Assembly (NCBI RefSeq): GCF_014649335.1
Contig: NZ_BMSV01000002.1
Location: forward strand, 618,036-682,035
Direction: 5' to 3'
Source of the DNA: Streptomyces roseolilacinus
GTDB taxonomy: Bacteria > Actinomycetota > Actinomycetes > Streptomycetales > Streptomycetaceae
Length of the DNA stretch: 64,000 bases
Below the pieces are notes generated by a model. The model was not told the DNA's origin. It saw nothing but the letters and a program-made list of their open reading frames with translations, and ran no database searches. The position numbers were made by a program, and so were the translations under genes. Shown here piece by piece: positions 51,109-58,772 of the stretch; within the stretch, counting starts at the first letter, position 1, and every line of letters starts with the position of its first letter.

Positions 51109-51516
51109 TCAGACGCACACGTTCTTGGCCTTGGCGCAGGTGTTGATGTTCGCGGCCGAGAGGTTGATGTTGAAGCTCTTGTACACGTTGACCACCGACA
51201 CCTCCAGGTTCTTGAGGTAGAGCGTCAGGTCGACGACGTTGACTTCCACGTTGTTGAGCGACTTCTCCAGGACGGAGATCTGGTTGCCGCTCAGCACCTT
51301 GTCGTTGAAGATGACGACGTTGATGTCACCGATGTTGACGCCGCCGACGTCGATGAAGTCGGAGCAGTCCACCTTGTGGTCGGGACCGCCACCCCAGTTG
51401 ACGCACTCGTAACTGCGCTGGTTGGTGGTTTCCGCCACGGCGCTGGGGGCCGTGACGCCCCCCGCCAGCGCGGCGACAAGACCTGCGGTTGCAGCAATGT
51501 GCGAGAGCTTGGACAT
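51109..51516 (-). CDS. Secreted Asn/Val-rich protein of unknown function
   Basis: Protein of 135 residues. A signal peptide (MSKLSHIAATAGLVAALAGG, cleaved near SAVAETT) leaves a mature chain of about 107 residues. The mature part is strikingly regular: alternating hydrophobic and polar residues (INVVIFND, VEVNVVDLTLYL, LEVSVVNVYKSFNINL), rich in Asn, Val and Asp, with four cysteines (YECVN, DCSD, TCAKAKNVC). This predicts a beta-rich, possibly stacked-sheet fold; a role as an aggregating surface protein is an inference only. AAGGAG lies eight bases before the ATG (51514-51516). The gene has lower GC than its surroundings because of its composition. An AT-rich region lies upstream. Confidence 0.8.
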   Translation of the reverse strand: MSKLSHIAATAGLVAALAGGVTAPSAVAETTNQRSYECVNWGGGPDHKVDCSDFIDVGGVNIGDINVVIFNDKVLSGNQISVLEKSLNNVEVNVVDLTLYLKNLEVSVVNVYKSFNINLSAANINTCAKAKNVCV

Positions 51517-51972
51517 GGTGCCTCTCCTTCTTCCCGCCGGCTTGCGGCGGGGAAACGGATTGATGGAAGCACTTCGGATGACTGGCCGCCGAGCGCCCCG
51601 GACAGGGCCCTCTTCGTTTCCCCCGCCTTGCGACGGGGGCGCTGACCGCTGGTCAGATTAGTCCGCCCTTTGGCGCAATCCCAACGCATGGAAGAGGGGA
51701 ATATCCCTTCCCGTGGTCGCTGGAAAGCGTGAATAGAATTTATTAGTGATAATGCTATTATTGGGTGTTGGTGTGGGGGTTCACGCGCGGCGGGCCCTCT
51801 CCGCGCCGACGGCACGAGCTGGCTGCGCTCGCTCTCGTGCGGGGGATGTGGCCGGGGCCGCCGAACCTCCAAGACGACTGCCGGGCGTGCCACAGACTGG
51901 TCCTCATGCGTGGTGCTCATCTGGCCGACCGGGCCGAAGACGCTGCCACTGCGAAGGGTTCAGGGGCGCGAG
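51517..51972. other. Intergenic region with an AT-rich island
   Basis: No gene is supported. From 51725 to 51770 the sequence is one of the most AT-rich stretches in the window (GAATAGAATTTATTAGTGAT) and contains the dyad ATAAT-gct-ATTAT at 51749-51761. It lies about 230 bases upstream of the secreted Asn/Val-rich gene and could be its control region or that of an unseen transcript. Confidence 0.5.
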
Positions 51973-52395
51973 TCACACCGGAGCCTGTCCGCCGGGCTTC
52001 GGGAAGGGCATGAACTCCCCCCCTGGACCGGACGATCCCAGGAGCCGGTTCGCCGGCCGCGGTCCCGTTGCCGATGTCCCCCATCGGGCGCAGGACGCCG
52101 CCACCGGGATCGGCGTCTGCCGCCGCGCTCCGGTGGCCGGGCGGACGGTGAGGTCGGTCCGGGAAGTCCCGTGACGGGTGTCGTAGCCGTGCCGACGGCG
52201 CCAGACCGCGCTCTTTTCCAGCCGCATCCGTTCGGTCGCGGTGGCCAGGGTTTCCCGGAAGCCGAGCGGGAGTGGATGAACGTCACCCGTTTCCTCCGGC
52301 GGCCCGAGGGCCGCCTCCCACTCATCGGGGGTGAGGCACTCCCGGACGTCGCTCACCGTGATGTCGTTCTCCGTGGCGATCGTCCCGGGAACCAT
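51973..52395 (-). CDS. Possible small hypothetical protein
   Basis: Frame of 140 residues with start ATG 52393-52395 (MVPGTIATEND); a GTG at 52354-52356 is an alternative. The part ITVSDVRECLTPDEWEAALG and FRETLATATERMRLEKSAVW, followed by RRRHGYD, has protein-like composition and GC-rich third positions. The last 60 residues look like low-complexity read-through. There is no good ribosome binding site. It could be a decayed gene of which only the first half remains. I do not recognise a family. Confidence 0.3.
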   Translation of the reverse strand: MVPGTIATENDITVSDVRECLTPDEWEAALGPPEETGDVHPLPLGFRETLATATERMRLEKSAVWRRRHGYDTRHGTSRTDLTVRPATGARRQTPIPVAASCARWGTSATGPRPANRLLGSSGPGGEFMPFPKPGGQAPV

Positions 52396-52796
52396 CGGGG
52401 AAGCGGCTTCCAACGGCCCGGGGACGCCCGCGTGTTGATCGTGGTCCGCGGTCTCCCCGCGCCGGCGGGCAGTGCCCACCGGCCTCCCCCTCACCCGAGC
52501 AGCACGCGACACCGGCACCCTCCAGGGCGCTCGGCGGTACGGGGGAGACCTCCACCGAGAAGACCCCCGCCATCCGACCCCGGTGGAGGAGCCGGGCCGT
52601 GCGTCCAGGAACCGCCGGGCGGCCGGAGCGCGGGCACGTCCGGGACGTATGTGTCCGGCGCCGCCACTCACCGGCCCGGGCGGCCCGCTCCACGCCCGCC
52701 CCGGCCACCGGGCGGCCGGGGCGGGGCGTTCGGCGCCCGGGGGGGCGGGACGCGAACCGGACGCGGGCGCCGCGCCCGGCCGCGGCCGGCGTCGGG
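52396..52796. other. Gene-free stretch downstream of the ECF41 gene
   Basis: 401 bases of very high GC without a supported gene, hairpin or repeat worth naming. Confidence 0.35.
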
Positions 52797-53753
52797 TCAC
52801 CACGCGGCGACGAGCGGCGCGTCCGGTTCCCGCTGCCGCCAGGCCTCGGTGAGGCGGACGAGGCGGGCGGGGGCGGCGATGCCGCGCACGGTTGTGATCC
52901 CGTCGTCGGCGATGTCGAACGCCACGGTGCCGATGACCCGGTCGCCGAGTACGAAGAGGACGGCGGGAGCCCCGTTGACGAGCGCGTAGTGGACGGCGGG
53001 CGTGCCACCGGCGAGTCGCCGTTTCGCGGGGGTGGGCTTGAAGCCGGCCCGTGCGACGGCGGCGACACGCTGCGCGGTGTCGAACCGCAGCAGCCTCCCG
53101 GCCAGACCGGCGCCGTCGGAGATCGCGGTCGCGTCGTCGGTGAGCAACGCGACCAGCCGTTCGGTGCGCCCTGAGGAGGCGGCGGCGAGGAACTCCTCGA
53201 CGATCCTCCGGGCGGACGCCCGGTCGACTTCGTCCTTGCCGCGGCGGCGCGCGGCGGAGATCCGCTCCCGGGCCCGGTGCAGGTGCTGCTGGCTCGCGGA
53301 CTCGGTGATGCCGAGGATCTCGGCGATCTCGGCGTGACCGTGGGAGAACGCTTCCCGCAGGACGTAGACGGCCCGCTCGACGGGTGACAGGCGCTCCATG
53401 AGCGTCAGTACGGCCAGGGAGACCGATTCGCGCTGCTCGAACGTGTCCGCCGGGCCGAGCATCGGATCGCCGTCGAGGAGCGGTTCGGGCAGCCAGGCGC
53501 CGGCGGTGCGTTCGCGGCGGGCCTGCGCCGAGCGGAGCCGGTCCAGGCACAGGTTGGTGACGACCTTGGTCAGCCACGCCTCCGGCACCCTGATCCGCCG
53601 CCGGTCCGCGGCCTGCCAGTGCAGGAAGGCATCCTGCACGGCGTCCTCGGCGTCGGCGGCGGAGCCCAGCAACCGGTACGCCAGCGAGGCCAGCCGGTTG
53701 CGGCAGGCCTCGAACCGGCCGACGTCGAAACGATCCATGGCGGTGGTGTCCAC
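52797..53753 (-). CDS. sigJ: ECF41-type RNA polymerase sigma factor (SigJ family)
   Basis: Protein of 318 residues. Region 2 (CRNRLASLAYRLLGSAADAE, DAVQDAFLHW, EAWLTKVVTNLCLDRLRSAQ) and region 4 (LMERLSPVERAVYVLREAFS, HAEIAEILGITESASQQHLH) form the sigma core. A C-terminal SnoaL-like domain (about 200-318, VALLTDDATAISDGAGLAGR, FDIADDGITTVRG) is the built-in control domain that defines the ECF41 group and replaces an anti-sigma factor. I chose GTG 53751-53753 because GAGGA lies about nine bases upstream; other starts are GTG 53768 and the ATG giving MDRFDVGRF. It follows an FAD oxidoreductase gene by about 20 bases, the usual ECF41 target type, so the two form a unit. Confidence 0.92.
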   Translation of the reverse strand: MDTTAMDRFDVGRFEACRNRLASLAYRLLGSAADAEDAVQDAFLHWQAADRRRIRVPEAWLTKVVTNLCLDRLRSAQARRERTAGAWLPEPLLDGDPMLGPADTFEQRESVSLAVLTLMERLSPVERAVYVLREAFSHGHAEIAEILGITESASQQHLHRARERISAARRRGKDEVDRASARRIVEEFLAAASSGRTERLVALLTDDATAISDGAGLAGRLLRFDTAQRVAAVARAGFKPTPAKRRLAGGTPAVHYALVNGAPAVLFVLGDRVIGTVAFDIADDGITTVRGIAAPARLVRLTEAWRQREPDAPLVAAW

Positions 53754-53775
53754 GCGAAAAGTCCTCACGAGGCGG

Positions 53776-54978
53776 TCACGCGGCCGCCCTCTCGGCGGAC
53801 GCCTCCTGCACGGCGGCCAGGCGATGCTTGCGCTTGGGCAGGCCGAAGGTCGGGTGCGAGGTGGTCCACAGCGACATCCTGAGGACGCCCGCCTTGATCC
53901 GCGCGGCCCTCCACCCGCCGACGTACTGCGGCTTCGCCCGCGCTTCGTCGTCGACCAGTTGGAGGATACCGTCCTGCCTCCCGAGGCTGATGTGGTTGCC
54001 CAGGTACCCCAGCCTGGTGCTCGGGACCGTGCGGCCGGTCAGGTGTCCCACGATCGTGGCCGTGGCCCGCATGCCGGTGTGGCCGGCCGAAGCGCAGGAC
54101 ATCGGCAGCGGCCGGCCGTTGTCGCCGATGGCGTAGGCGCTGTCGCCGGCGGCGTGGACGTTCGGGTGCGAGACCGACCGCATGGCGCGGTCGACGACGA
54201 TCCGGCCCTCCCCGGTGACCTCCAGCCCGCCGGCGGCGGCGATGGGGCTGACCGCGAACCCGGCCGTCCACACGGTCGCGTCGGACGCCAGGGCGGTGCC
54301 GTCGGCGCACCGGACCCGCTTCGCCTCGACGGCTTCGACGGTGCTGTGCTCCAGGACGGTGATGCCCAGCCGGTCGCAGGCCCGGCGCAGGTGGTCGCGG
54401 GCCCCGGCGGAGAGCGAGGCGCCCAGCTCACCGCGGGCGATCAGCGTCACCGACAGGCCGGGCCGGGACTCGGCGATCTCGGTGGCGGTCTCGATGCCGG
54501 TCAGCCCGTCGCCGACGACCACCACGTTCCCGCCCCCGCCCCGCCTGCCCAGGCCGTCCAGGCGCGCGCACAGGCGCAGCGCCGAGGGTCGCCCGGCGAC
54601 GTCGAAGGCGTGCTCGGCCACGCCGGGGACGCCGCGGTCGGCGCCGTGGCTGCCGAGCGCGTAGAGAAGCGTGTCGTAGCCGAGCTCACCACCACCGCCG
54701 TCGGTGTCGGCCACGGCGACGGCTCGGCGGTCGGGGTCGAGGGCGGTGACACGGGCCAGGCGCAGCCGTATCCCCGTGCCCGCGAAGACGTCGGCGAGCC
54801 GTGGAGCCTCGATCTCCTGACCGGCCGCGAGCTGGTGCAGCCTCAGCCGCTGGACGAAGTCCGGCTCGGCGTTGACCACGGTGATCTCGGTGTCCGCCGG
54901 GGACAGCCGGCGGGCCAGGTTCCCGGCCGCGTAGGCCCCGGCGTAGCCGGCGCCGAGGACGACGATGCGGTGCTTCAT
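53776..54978 (-). CDS. FAD/NAD(P)-dependent oxidoreductase (NDH-2 like), partner of the ECF41 sigma factor
   Basis: Flavoprotein of 400 residues. The FAD-binding Rossmann motif is VVLGAGYAGAYAAGNLA, the NAD(P)-binding motif is VVVVGDGLTGIETATEIAE, and the second flavin motif is VHAAGDSAYA. The end (KAGVLRMSLWTTSHPTFGLP) is typical of the actinobacterial proteins of this type. It resembles type II NADH dehydrogenases but lacks a clear membrane-anchoring C-terminal helix. AGGAG lies six bases before ATG 54976-54978. ECF41 sigma factors usually activate a carboxymuconolactone decarboxylase, oxidoreductase or epimerase gene next to them; this gene is the corresponding member here. The natural electron acceptor is unknown. 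Confidence 0.9.
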   Translation of the reverse strand: MKHRIVVLGAGYAGAYAAGNLARRLSPADTEITVVNAEPDFVQRLRLHQLAAGQEIEAPRLADVFAGTGIRLRLARVTALDPDRRAVAVADTDGGGGELGYDTLLYALGSHGADRGVPGVAEHAFDVAGRPSALRLCARLDGLGRRGGGGNVVVVGDGLTGIETATEIAESRPGLSVTLIARGELGASLSAGARDHLRRACDRLGITVLEHSTVEAVEAKRVRCADGTALASDATVWTAGFAVSPIAAAGGLEVTGEGRIVVDRAMRSVSHPNVHAAGDSAYAIGDNGRPLPMSCASAGHTGMRATATIVGHLTGRTVPSTRLGYLGNHISLGRQDGILQLVDDEARAKPQYVGGWRAARIKAGVLRMSLWTTSHPTFGLPKRKHRLAAVQEASAERAAA

Positions 54979-55760
54979 GTCTCGCTCCTGTCGGTTCGCT
55001 TGTTCCCGATGGCTTGAGCGGGACGGCGCCCCGATTGCTGACAGAACCCGCATGTGTCATGGGTCACACCCCGGTGGCGCCTCGCCCGGCGGTGTCCGCG
55101 ACGCCGGGGCGCGGGCGCGGGCCGAGCCGAACGGGATGGTCCGAGGCCGGTCACCCCCGGCGCCGGCATCGCGCGCCGGGCGGAAGACGGCCGCGGGCGA
55201 GCCCGCCGAAGGCACGCCGACATCACCCCCGCCGCCCCGGCCCGCAGCCGGATCGGGAACCGTCGGCGCGCGGCCGACTCCGAGACGCCGAAGCAGGGCG
55301 CCGGCACCGGCCGGAAGCAGCCACCGACCGGCACGCGGGCGATCGCCGCGCATGATGCCCCGTCACGATCCGCCCTGCGCCCCCGCCGTCCCGCGACCGC
55401 GTCCTCGGCGAGGGCACCAGCGTCTTCGCGGCCTCCTCCGACGCCCTGGGGGCCATTCGATTCCGCATACCCCGCTCCGGGCACGGCCCAGCCATCCTTC
55501 ACCCCTGAGGGGCACTCCCCGGCCTCGTCGTCCACAGGGGTGGGGGCGTGAAGGGAGAAAGCCGTCGACAGGAGTTATCCCACGCGCCCCGCCCGCACCT
55601 CCTCAAGCCCCAACCGAAGGCATTGCGGTAATGAGTTTTTCGCACTTGGCTTGAAAGTGGCGCAGATGCCCCGCTCGCGATTTCCTCCGGAAATCCGAGC
55701 AGGATTCACCGTACACGCGCCTGTCGGGTACAGCACCCTCGAAACCGAAGGAGAAGGATC
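54979..55760. other. Long divergent intergenic region before the lasso cluster
   Basis: No gene is supported in these 782 bases. Near the oxidoreductase side lies TGTCATGGGTCACA (about 55055-55068), an imperfect dyad. The right 150 bases (55590-55760) have lower GC (GGTAATGAGTTTTTCGCACT) and should contain the lasso promoter, with a dyad described separately. Confidence 0.4.
55679..55695. promoter_or_regulatory. Dyad upstream of the lasso precursor gene
   Basis: GATTTCC-tcc-GGAAATC, perfect seven-base arms, lies 66 bases before the lasso precursor ATG, and TTGAAA is at 55651-55656. It is a candidate regulator site or transcript leader hairpin; no regulator gene is part of the cluster. Confidence 0.4.
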
Positions 55761-55868
55761 ATGACGTACGAGCGTCCCACCCTCACGAAGGCGGGCAGCT
55801 TCCGCAAGGTCACCGGCATCAAGAACACCGGTCCCAAGGACGTTCTCGGCGGCAAGCAATTCCTCTGA
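55761..55868 (+). CDS. Lasso peptide precursor (A gene)
   Basis: Precursor of 35 residues preceded by GGAGAAGGA. The leader is MTYERPTLTKAGSFRKVTG and has the YxxPxLxxxGxF pattern that the B1 recognition protein binds, plus the conserved Thr at the penultimate leader position. Cleavage after Gly19 would release the 16-residue core IKNTGPKDVLGGKQFL. Ile1 would be linked to the side chain of Asp8, giving an eight-residue ring with an eight-residue tail (VLGGKQFL). There is no Cys, so it is a class II lasso. The pattern xxxxGxxDxLGGxxxL resembles lagmysin (LAGQGSPDLLGGHSLL, from memory), but most residues differ. It lies directly before the cyclase, B1, B2 and exporter genes. Confidence 0.93.
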   Translation: MTYERPTLTKAGSFRKVTGIKNTGPKDVLGGKQFL

Positions 55869-55876
55869 CACAGGTC

Positions 55877-55962
55877 GCCCGCCCCACCCGGGCGGGCGCA
55901 CCCACGGGCAGGCCGTCGAGCCGGCCCGGCCCCGCGGGTGGTGGCATCCGGCCACCACCCGC
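55877..55962 (+). terminator. Two stem-loops between lasso precursor and cyclase genes
   Basis: GCCCGCCC-caccc-GGGCGGGC (55877-55897) starts nine bases after the precursor stop. GCGGGTGGTGGC-atccg-GCCACCACCCGC (55934-55962) follows. They probably stop most transcripts or protect the short precursor message, so that more precursor than enzyme is made. Confidence 0.65.
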
Positions 55963-55998
55963 TCCGCTGCCCGAGCAACCGACCGAAGGCCGAGGTAC

Positions 55999-57870
55999 AT
56001 GGACCCCTCCTTGTCACTCCAGGCCGTGCCCGCTTGGTTCGTCGTCCTTCCCGACACCGACGCGGCGGCCCCCCTCGCCGCCAAGGCCCTCGCCCACGCG
56101 TCACGGCACCTGCGCCACGCCTCGGGAAGGCCCTGGATCGTGGGGCGTTGGGCGCTGCGGGCCATGGTGGTGGGGGAACACGAAGGCACCCGTGTCGCGG
56201 TGACCGGCGAGCACGCCGCCACTGCGCGGGACGCCGAACGGGCCGCCGCTGCGGTGACCCGCGCCCGCTCCCTGGAGGCACTGGACCACGCCGCCGACTG
56301 GGCCGGCAGCTTCCACCTGATCGCCAGCGGAGCCGGCCGGGTCCGGGTGCGGGGCTCCGTCGTCGAGCTGCGGCGCGTCTTCCACACCGAGACGGCACCG
56401 CCCGGCTCCGAAAGGGTGGGCGTGGCCTGCGACCGGGCCGACGTCCTCGCCGAACTGGTCGGTGTCGGACTCGACGAGCGCCGCATCGCCCTCGAACTGC
56501 TCACCCTGGGAGTGCCGTACCCCTGGGCGGGCGCCCCCCTGTGGCGGGGACTGCACGCACTGCCGGGCGGCCACCACCTGACCCTGCTCCCCGACGGGCG
56601 CACCCGCACCACGCGCTGGTGGTCGCCGCCCGACCCCGTCGTCCCTCTGGCCGAGGGCGCCGGGCGCCTGAGGGACGCGCTCGTCGAAGCGGTGGAGGTG
56701 CGCACCCGAGGCCGGGACCTGGTGACGTCGGACCTGGGCGGCCTGGACTCCACGGCGGTGTACTGCGCCGCGGTGCGCGGCGACGCCGAAGTCGTCGCCT
56801 ACACCGCCGCCCTCCACGACGAGGCCGGCGACGACGTGCACTGGGCCGGCCGCACCGTCCAAGCCCTGGGCGGCGTGGAACACCACGTCGTACCGGCCGG
56901 CGACGTGGCCATGACGTTCGACGGGATCGACACGCTCGACGACGTCCTGGACACCCCCAGCATCCTCACCGTCGACCGCAACCGCCGCATGGGCATCGTG
57001 GAGCTGGCCGCGGCCCGAGGTTCCGGCCTGCACCTCACCGGCCTGGGCGGTGACGAACTCCTGGCCGGAGCACCCGCCCGGCTGCACGCGCTGGTGCTCA
57101 CCCACCCCCTCGTCGCACTGCGCTCGGCCCGGGGGTACGCCGCCAAGTACCAGTGGACCCGACGGGCGGTGCTGCGCCAGCTCCTGGACCGGCGCCCCTA
57201 CCGCGCCTGGACCGAGCGGACGGCCCGCGACCTGACGGAACCCCCGGTCGCCGCCGACGAGCCGCTGCTCGACTGGGCGGTACCGCCGCGGATGCCGCCC
57301 TGGGCCACGGCGGACGCCGTCGCGGCGGCCCGCGAACTCCTGCGCACCGGCCCGTCCGCCGTCGAACCCCGGGGCAGGGGGCACGGCGAACACCGCGAAC
57401 TGGTCGCGATGGACGGCATCTCGCAGTGGACCCGGCACATCGGGCAGATGGCCGCCCCACTCGGGATCACCGTCTCCGCCCCCTACTACGACGCCCGCGT
57501 CATCGAGGCGGCCCTCGCCGTCCGGCCACAGGAGCGGATCACCCCCTGGCGCTACAAGCCCCTCATCGTCGAGGCCATGCGCGGCATCGTGCCCGAGGCG
57601 GTCCGCACCCGCGGCACCAAGGCGAACGCCACCCTTGAGGAGGAGGCCGGCCTGCGGGAGCACCGCCCGGCCCTGTTGGCGCTGTGCGAGGAGTCCCGAC
57701 TGGCCCGGCTCGGCCTGGTCGACGAACGCGTCCTGCGCGAATGGTGCCGCCGCGCCCTTTCGGCGGAGACGGAGAGCTACCTGCTGCACCCCACCGTCGC
57801 CTGTGAGGTGTGGCTGCGCTCACGGGAGACGGCACCCCGCCCGGTCGGCGGCAAACACGAGGAGAGGTGA
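55999..57870 (+). CDS. Lasso peptide macrolactam synthetase (C protein, asparagine synthetase-like)
   Basis: ATP-dependent cyclase of 623 residues, which activates the core Asp side chain as an acyl-adenylate and lets the freed N-terminus attack it. The N-terminal glutaminase-like region is degenerate, with no catalytic Cys2. The synthetase domain (about 215-600) shows the PP-loop SDLGGLDSTAVYCAAV, HLTGLGGDELLAG and, later, APYYDARVIEAALAVRPQER and TKANATLEEEAGLREHR. Length and motifs match actinobacterial lasso C proteins. The ATG is at 55999 with GAGG upstream. The gene is followed by the B1 gene after four bases, so C and B1 are one transcript. Confidence 0.95.
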   Translation: MDPSLSLQAVPAWFVVLPDTDAAAPLAAKALAHASRHLRHASGRPWIVGRWALRAMVVGEHEGTRVAVTGEHAATARDAERAAAAVTRARSLEALDHAADWAGSFHLIASGAGRVRVRGSVVELRRVFHTETAPPGSERVGVACDRADVLAELVGVGLDERRIALELLTLGVPYPWAGAPLWRGLHALPGGHHLTLLPDGRTRTTRWWSPPDPVVPLAEGAGRLRDALVEAVEVRTRGRDLVTSDLGGLDSTAVYCAAVRGDAEVVAYTAALHDEAGDDVHWAGRTVQALGGVEHHVVPAGDVAMTFDGIDTLDDVLDTPSILTVDRNRRMGIVELAAARGSGLHLTGLGGDELLAGAPARLHALVLTHPLVALRSARGYAAKYQWTRRAVLRQLLDRRPYRAWTERTARDLTEPPVAADEPLLDWAVPPRMPPWATADAVAAARELLRTGPSAVEPRGRGHGEHRELVAMDGISQWTRHIGQMAAPLGITVSAPYYDARVIEAALAVRPQERITPWRYKPLIVEAMRGIVPEAVRTRGTKANATLEEEAGLREHRPALLALCEESRLARLGLVDERVLREWCRRALSAETESYLLHPTVACEVWLRSRETAPRPVGGKHEER

Positions 57871-57874
57871 ACCG

Positions 57875-58138
57875 ATGCCCACGCTGAAGCACGGTGTCCT
57901 GCTGACCGAGACCGAGTACGGCCTGGCGCTCCTCGACCAGGAGAGCGCCGAGTACTGGACACTCAACCCGACGGCCGCCGTCGTCCTGCGGAACCTGCTG
58001 GACGGAGGCGGCCCCGAGCGGGCCGTCGAGATCCTGACCACCCGGTACGACGACGTCGACACGGACCTGGCCGCCGAAGACGTCAGGCGCATCACCGACG
58101 AACTGCGCGACGCGGGACTCGTCGTCCCCGATCCGTAG
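57875..58138 (+). CDS. Lasso peptide B1 protein (PqqD-like RRE)
   Basis: Protein of 87 residues of the PqqD fold, the RiPP recognition element that grips the leader peptide and presents it to the B2 protease. Recognisable parts are GVLLTETEYGLALLDQESAE, then YWTLNPTAAVVLRNLLDGGG and VRRITDELRDAGLVV. It is separate from B2, as in most actinobacterial lasso clusters. ATG 57875 is preceded by GAGGAGAGG, which overlaps the end of the cyclase gene. Confidence 0.93.
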   Translation: MPTLKHGVLLTETEYGLALLDQESAEYWTLNPTAAVVLRNLLDGGGPERAVEILTTRYDDVDTDLAAEDVRRITDELRDAGLVVPDP

Positions 58139-58325
58139 GGGCCCCGGGCGCTTCCGGCCCACCGGCCGGTGGAGCCCCCGCCCCGGGACACGAGGCGCCC
58201 GGCCCCCCCGGCCCACCGCCGGCCCTGCCCGCGCGGGACGAGCCTTCCCGCCCGGTGGCCTTCGCCCGGTGGTCCGCCCGCCCGTACGACCGCCCAACCC
58301 CTCTCCCCGGAACGAAGAGGTACGC

Positions 58326-58742
58326 ATGACGACACCGGAAGCGATGCCCTACGACCCGCGCTCCGTTCCGGTCGCCCGCCGTCTCCTGGCACGGGCGGCG
58401 GTGGCCTGCGCCCACCTGCTGGCGACCCAGCCGCCCCACCGCATCCGAGCCGTCCTGAGCCGGATGCGCGGCGGTGCCAGGCCCGCCACCCTCGCCGAGG
58501 CGGCCGCGGTGAGGCAGACGGTGCTCGCCGTGAGCCTCGCCGCCGGAGGGCACAAAGGATGCCTGCCCCGGTCCCTGGCCACCGTGTTGCTGTGCCGCTG
58601 CTACGGCCTGTGGCCCGTCTGGTGCGTGGGGGTGCGCACCCGACCGCCGTTCGCCGCGCACGCCTGGGTGGAGGCCGAAGGCGTCCTCGTCGGCGAGGAC
58701 GCGCCGGCCGACTACTTCCAGCGCTTCTTCACCGTGGAGTGA
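58326..58742 (+). CDS. Lasso peptide B2 protein (leader peptidase)
   Basis: Transglutaminase-like cysteine protease of 138 residues that removes the leader from the precursor. The catalytic Cys is in HKGCLPRSLATVLL, and the His is in FAAHAWVEAEGV, both in the usual positions of lasso B2 proteins; the Asp of the triad is likely in VGEDAPADYF. The first 40 residues are helical (RSVPVARRLLARAAVACAHL). It follows B1 after 187 bases of non-coding, GC-rich DNA. ATG 58326 follows GAAGAGG. Confidence 0.93.
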   Translation: MTTPEAMPYDPRSVPVARRLLARAAVACAHLLATQPPHRIRAVLSRMRGGARPATLAEAAAVRQTVLAVSLAAGGHKGCLPRSLATVLLCRCYGLWPVWCVGVRTRPPFAAHAWVEAEGVLVGEDAPADYFQRFFTVE

Positions 58743-58772
58743 GCAGATGCCCTGTCACCGCGGAGCACGGCG

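Noticed and set aside
51910..52989. Plus-strand 359-codon frame
   Set aside because: No recognisable sequence and it overlaps the ECF41 sigma gene antisense.
54979..55080. ECF41-type promoter (TGTCACA and CGTC boxes) before the oxidoreductase gene
   Set aside because: TGTCAGC and CGTC are present on the minus strand but only 11 bases apart, shorter than I would expect for this promoter class.
54975..55535. 186-codon minus-strand frame in the gap before the lasso cluster
   Set aside because: Low-complexity Arg/Pro/Ala sequence, no ribosome binding site, and it overlaps the start of the oxidoreductase gene.
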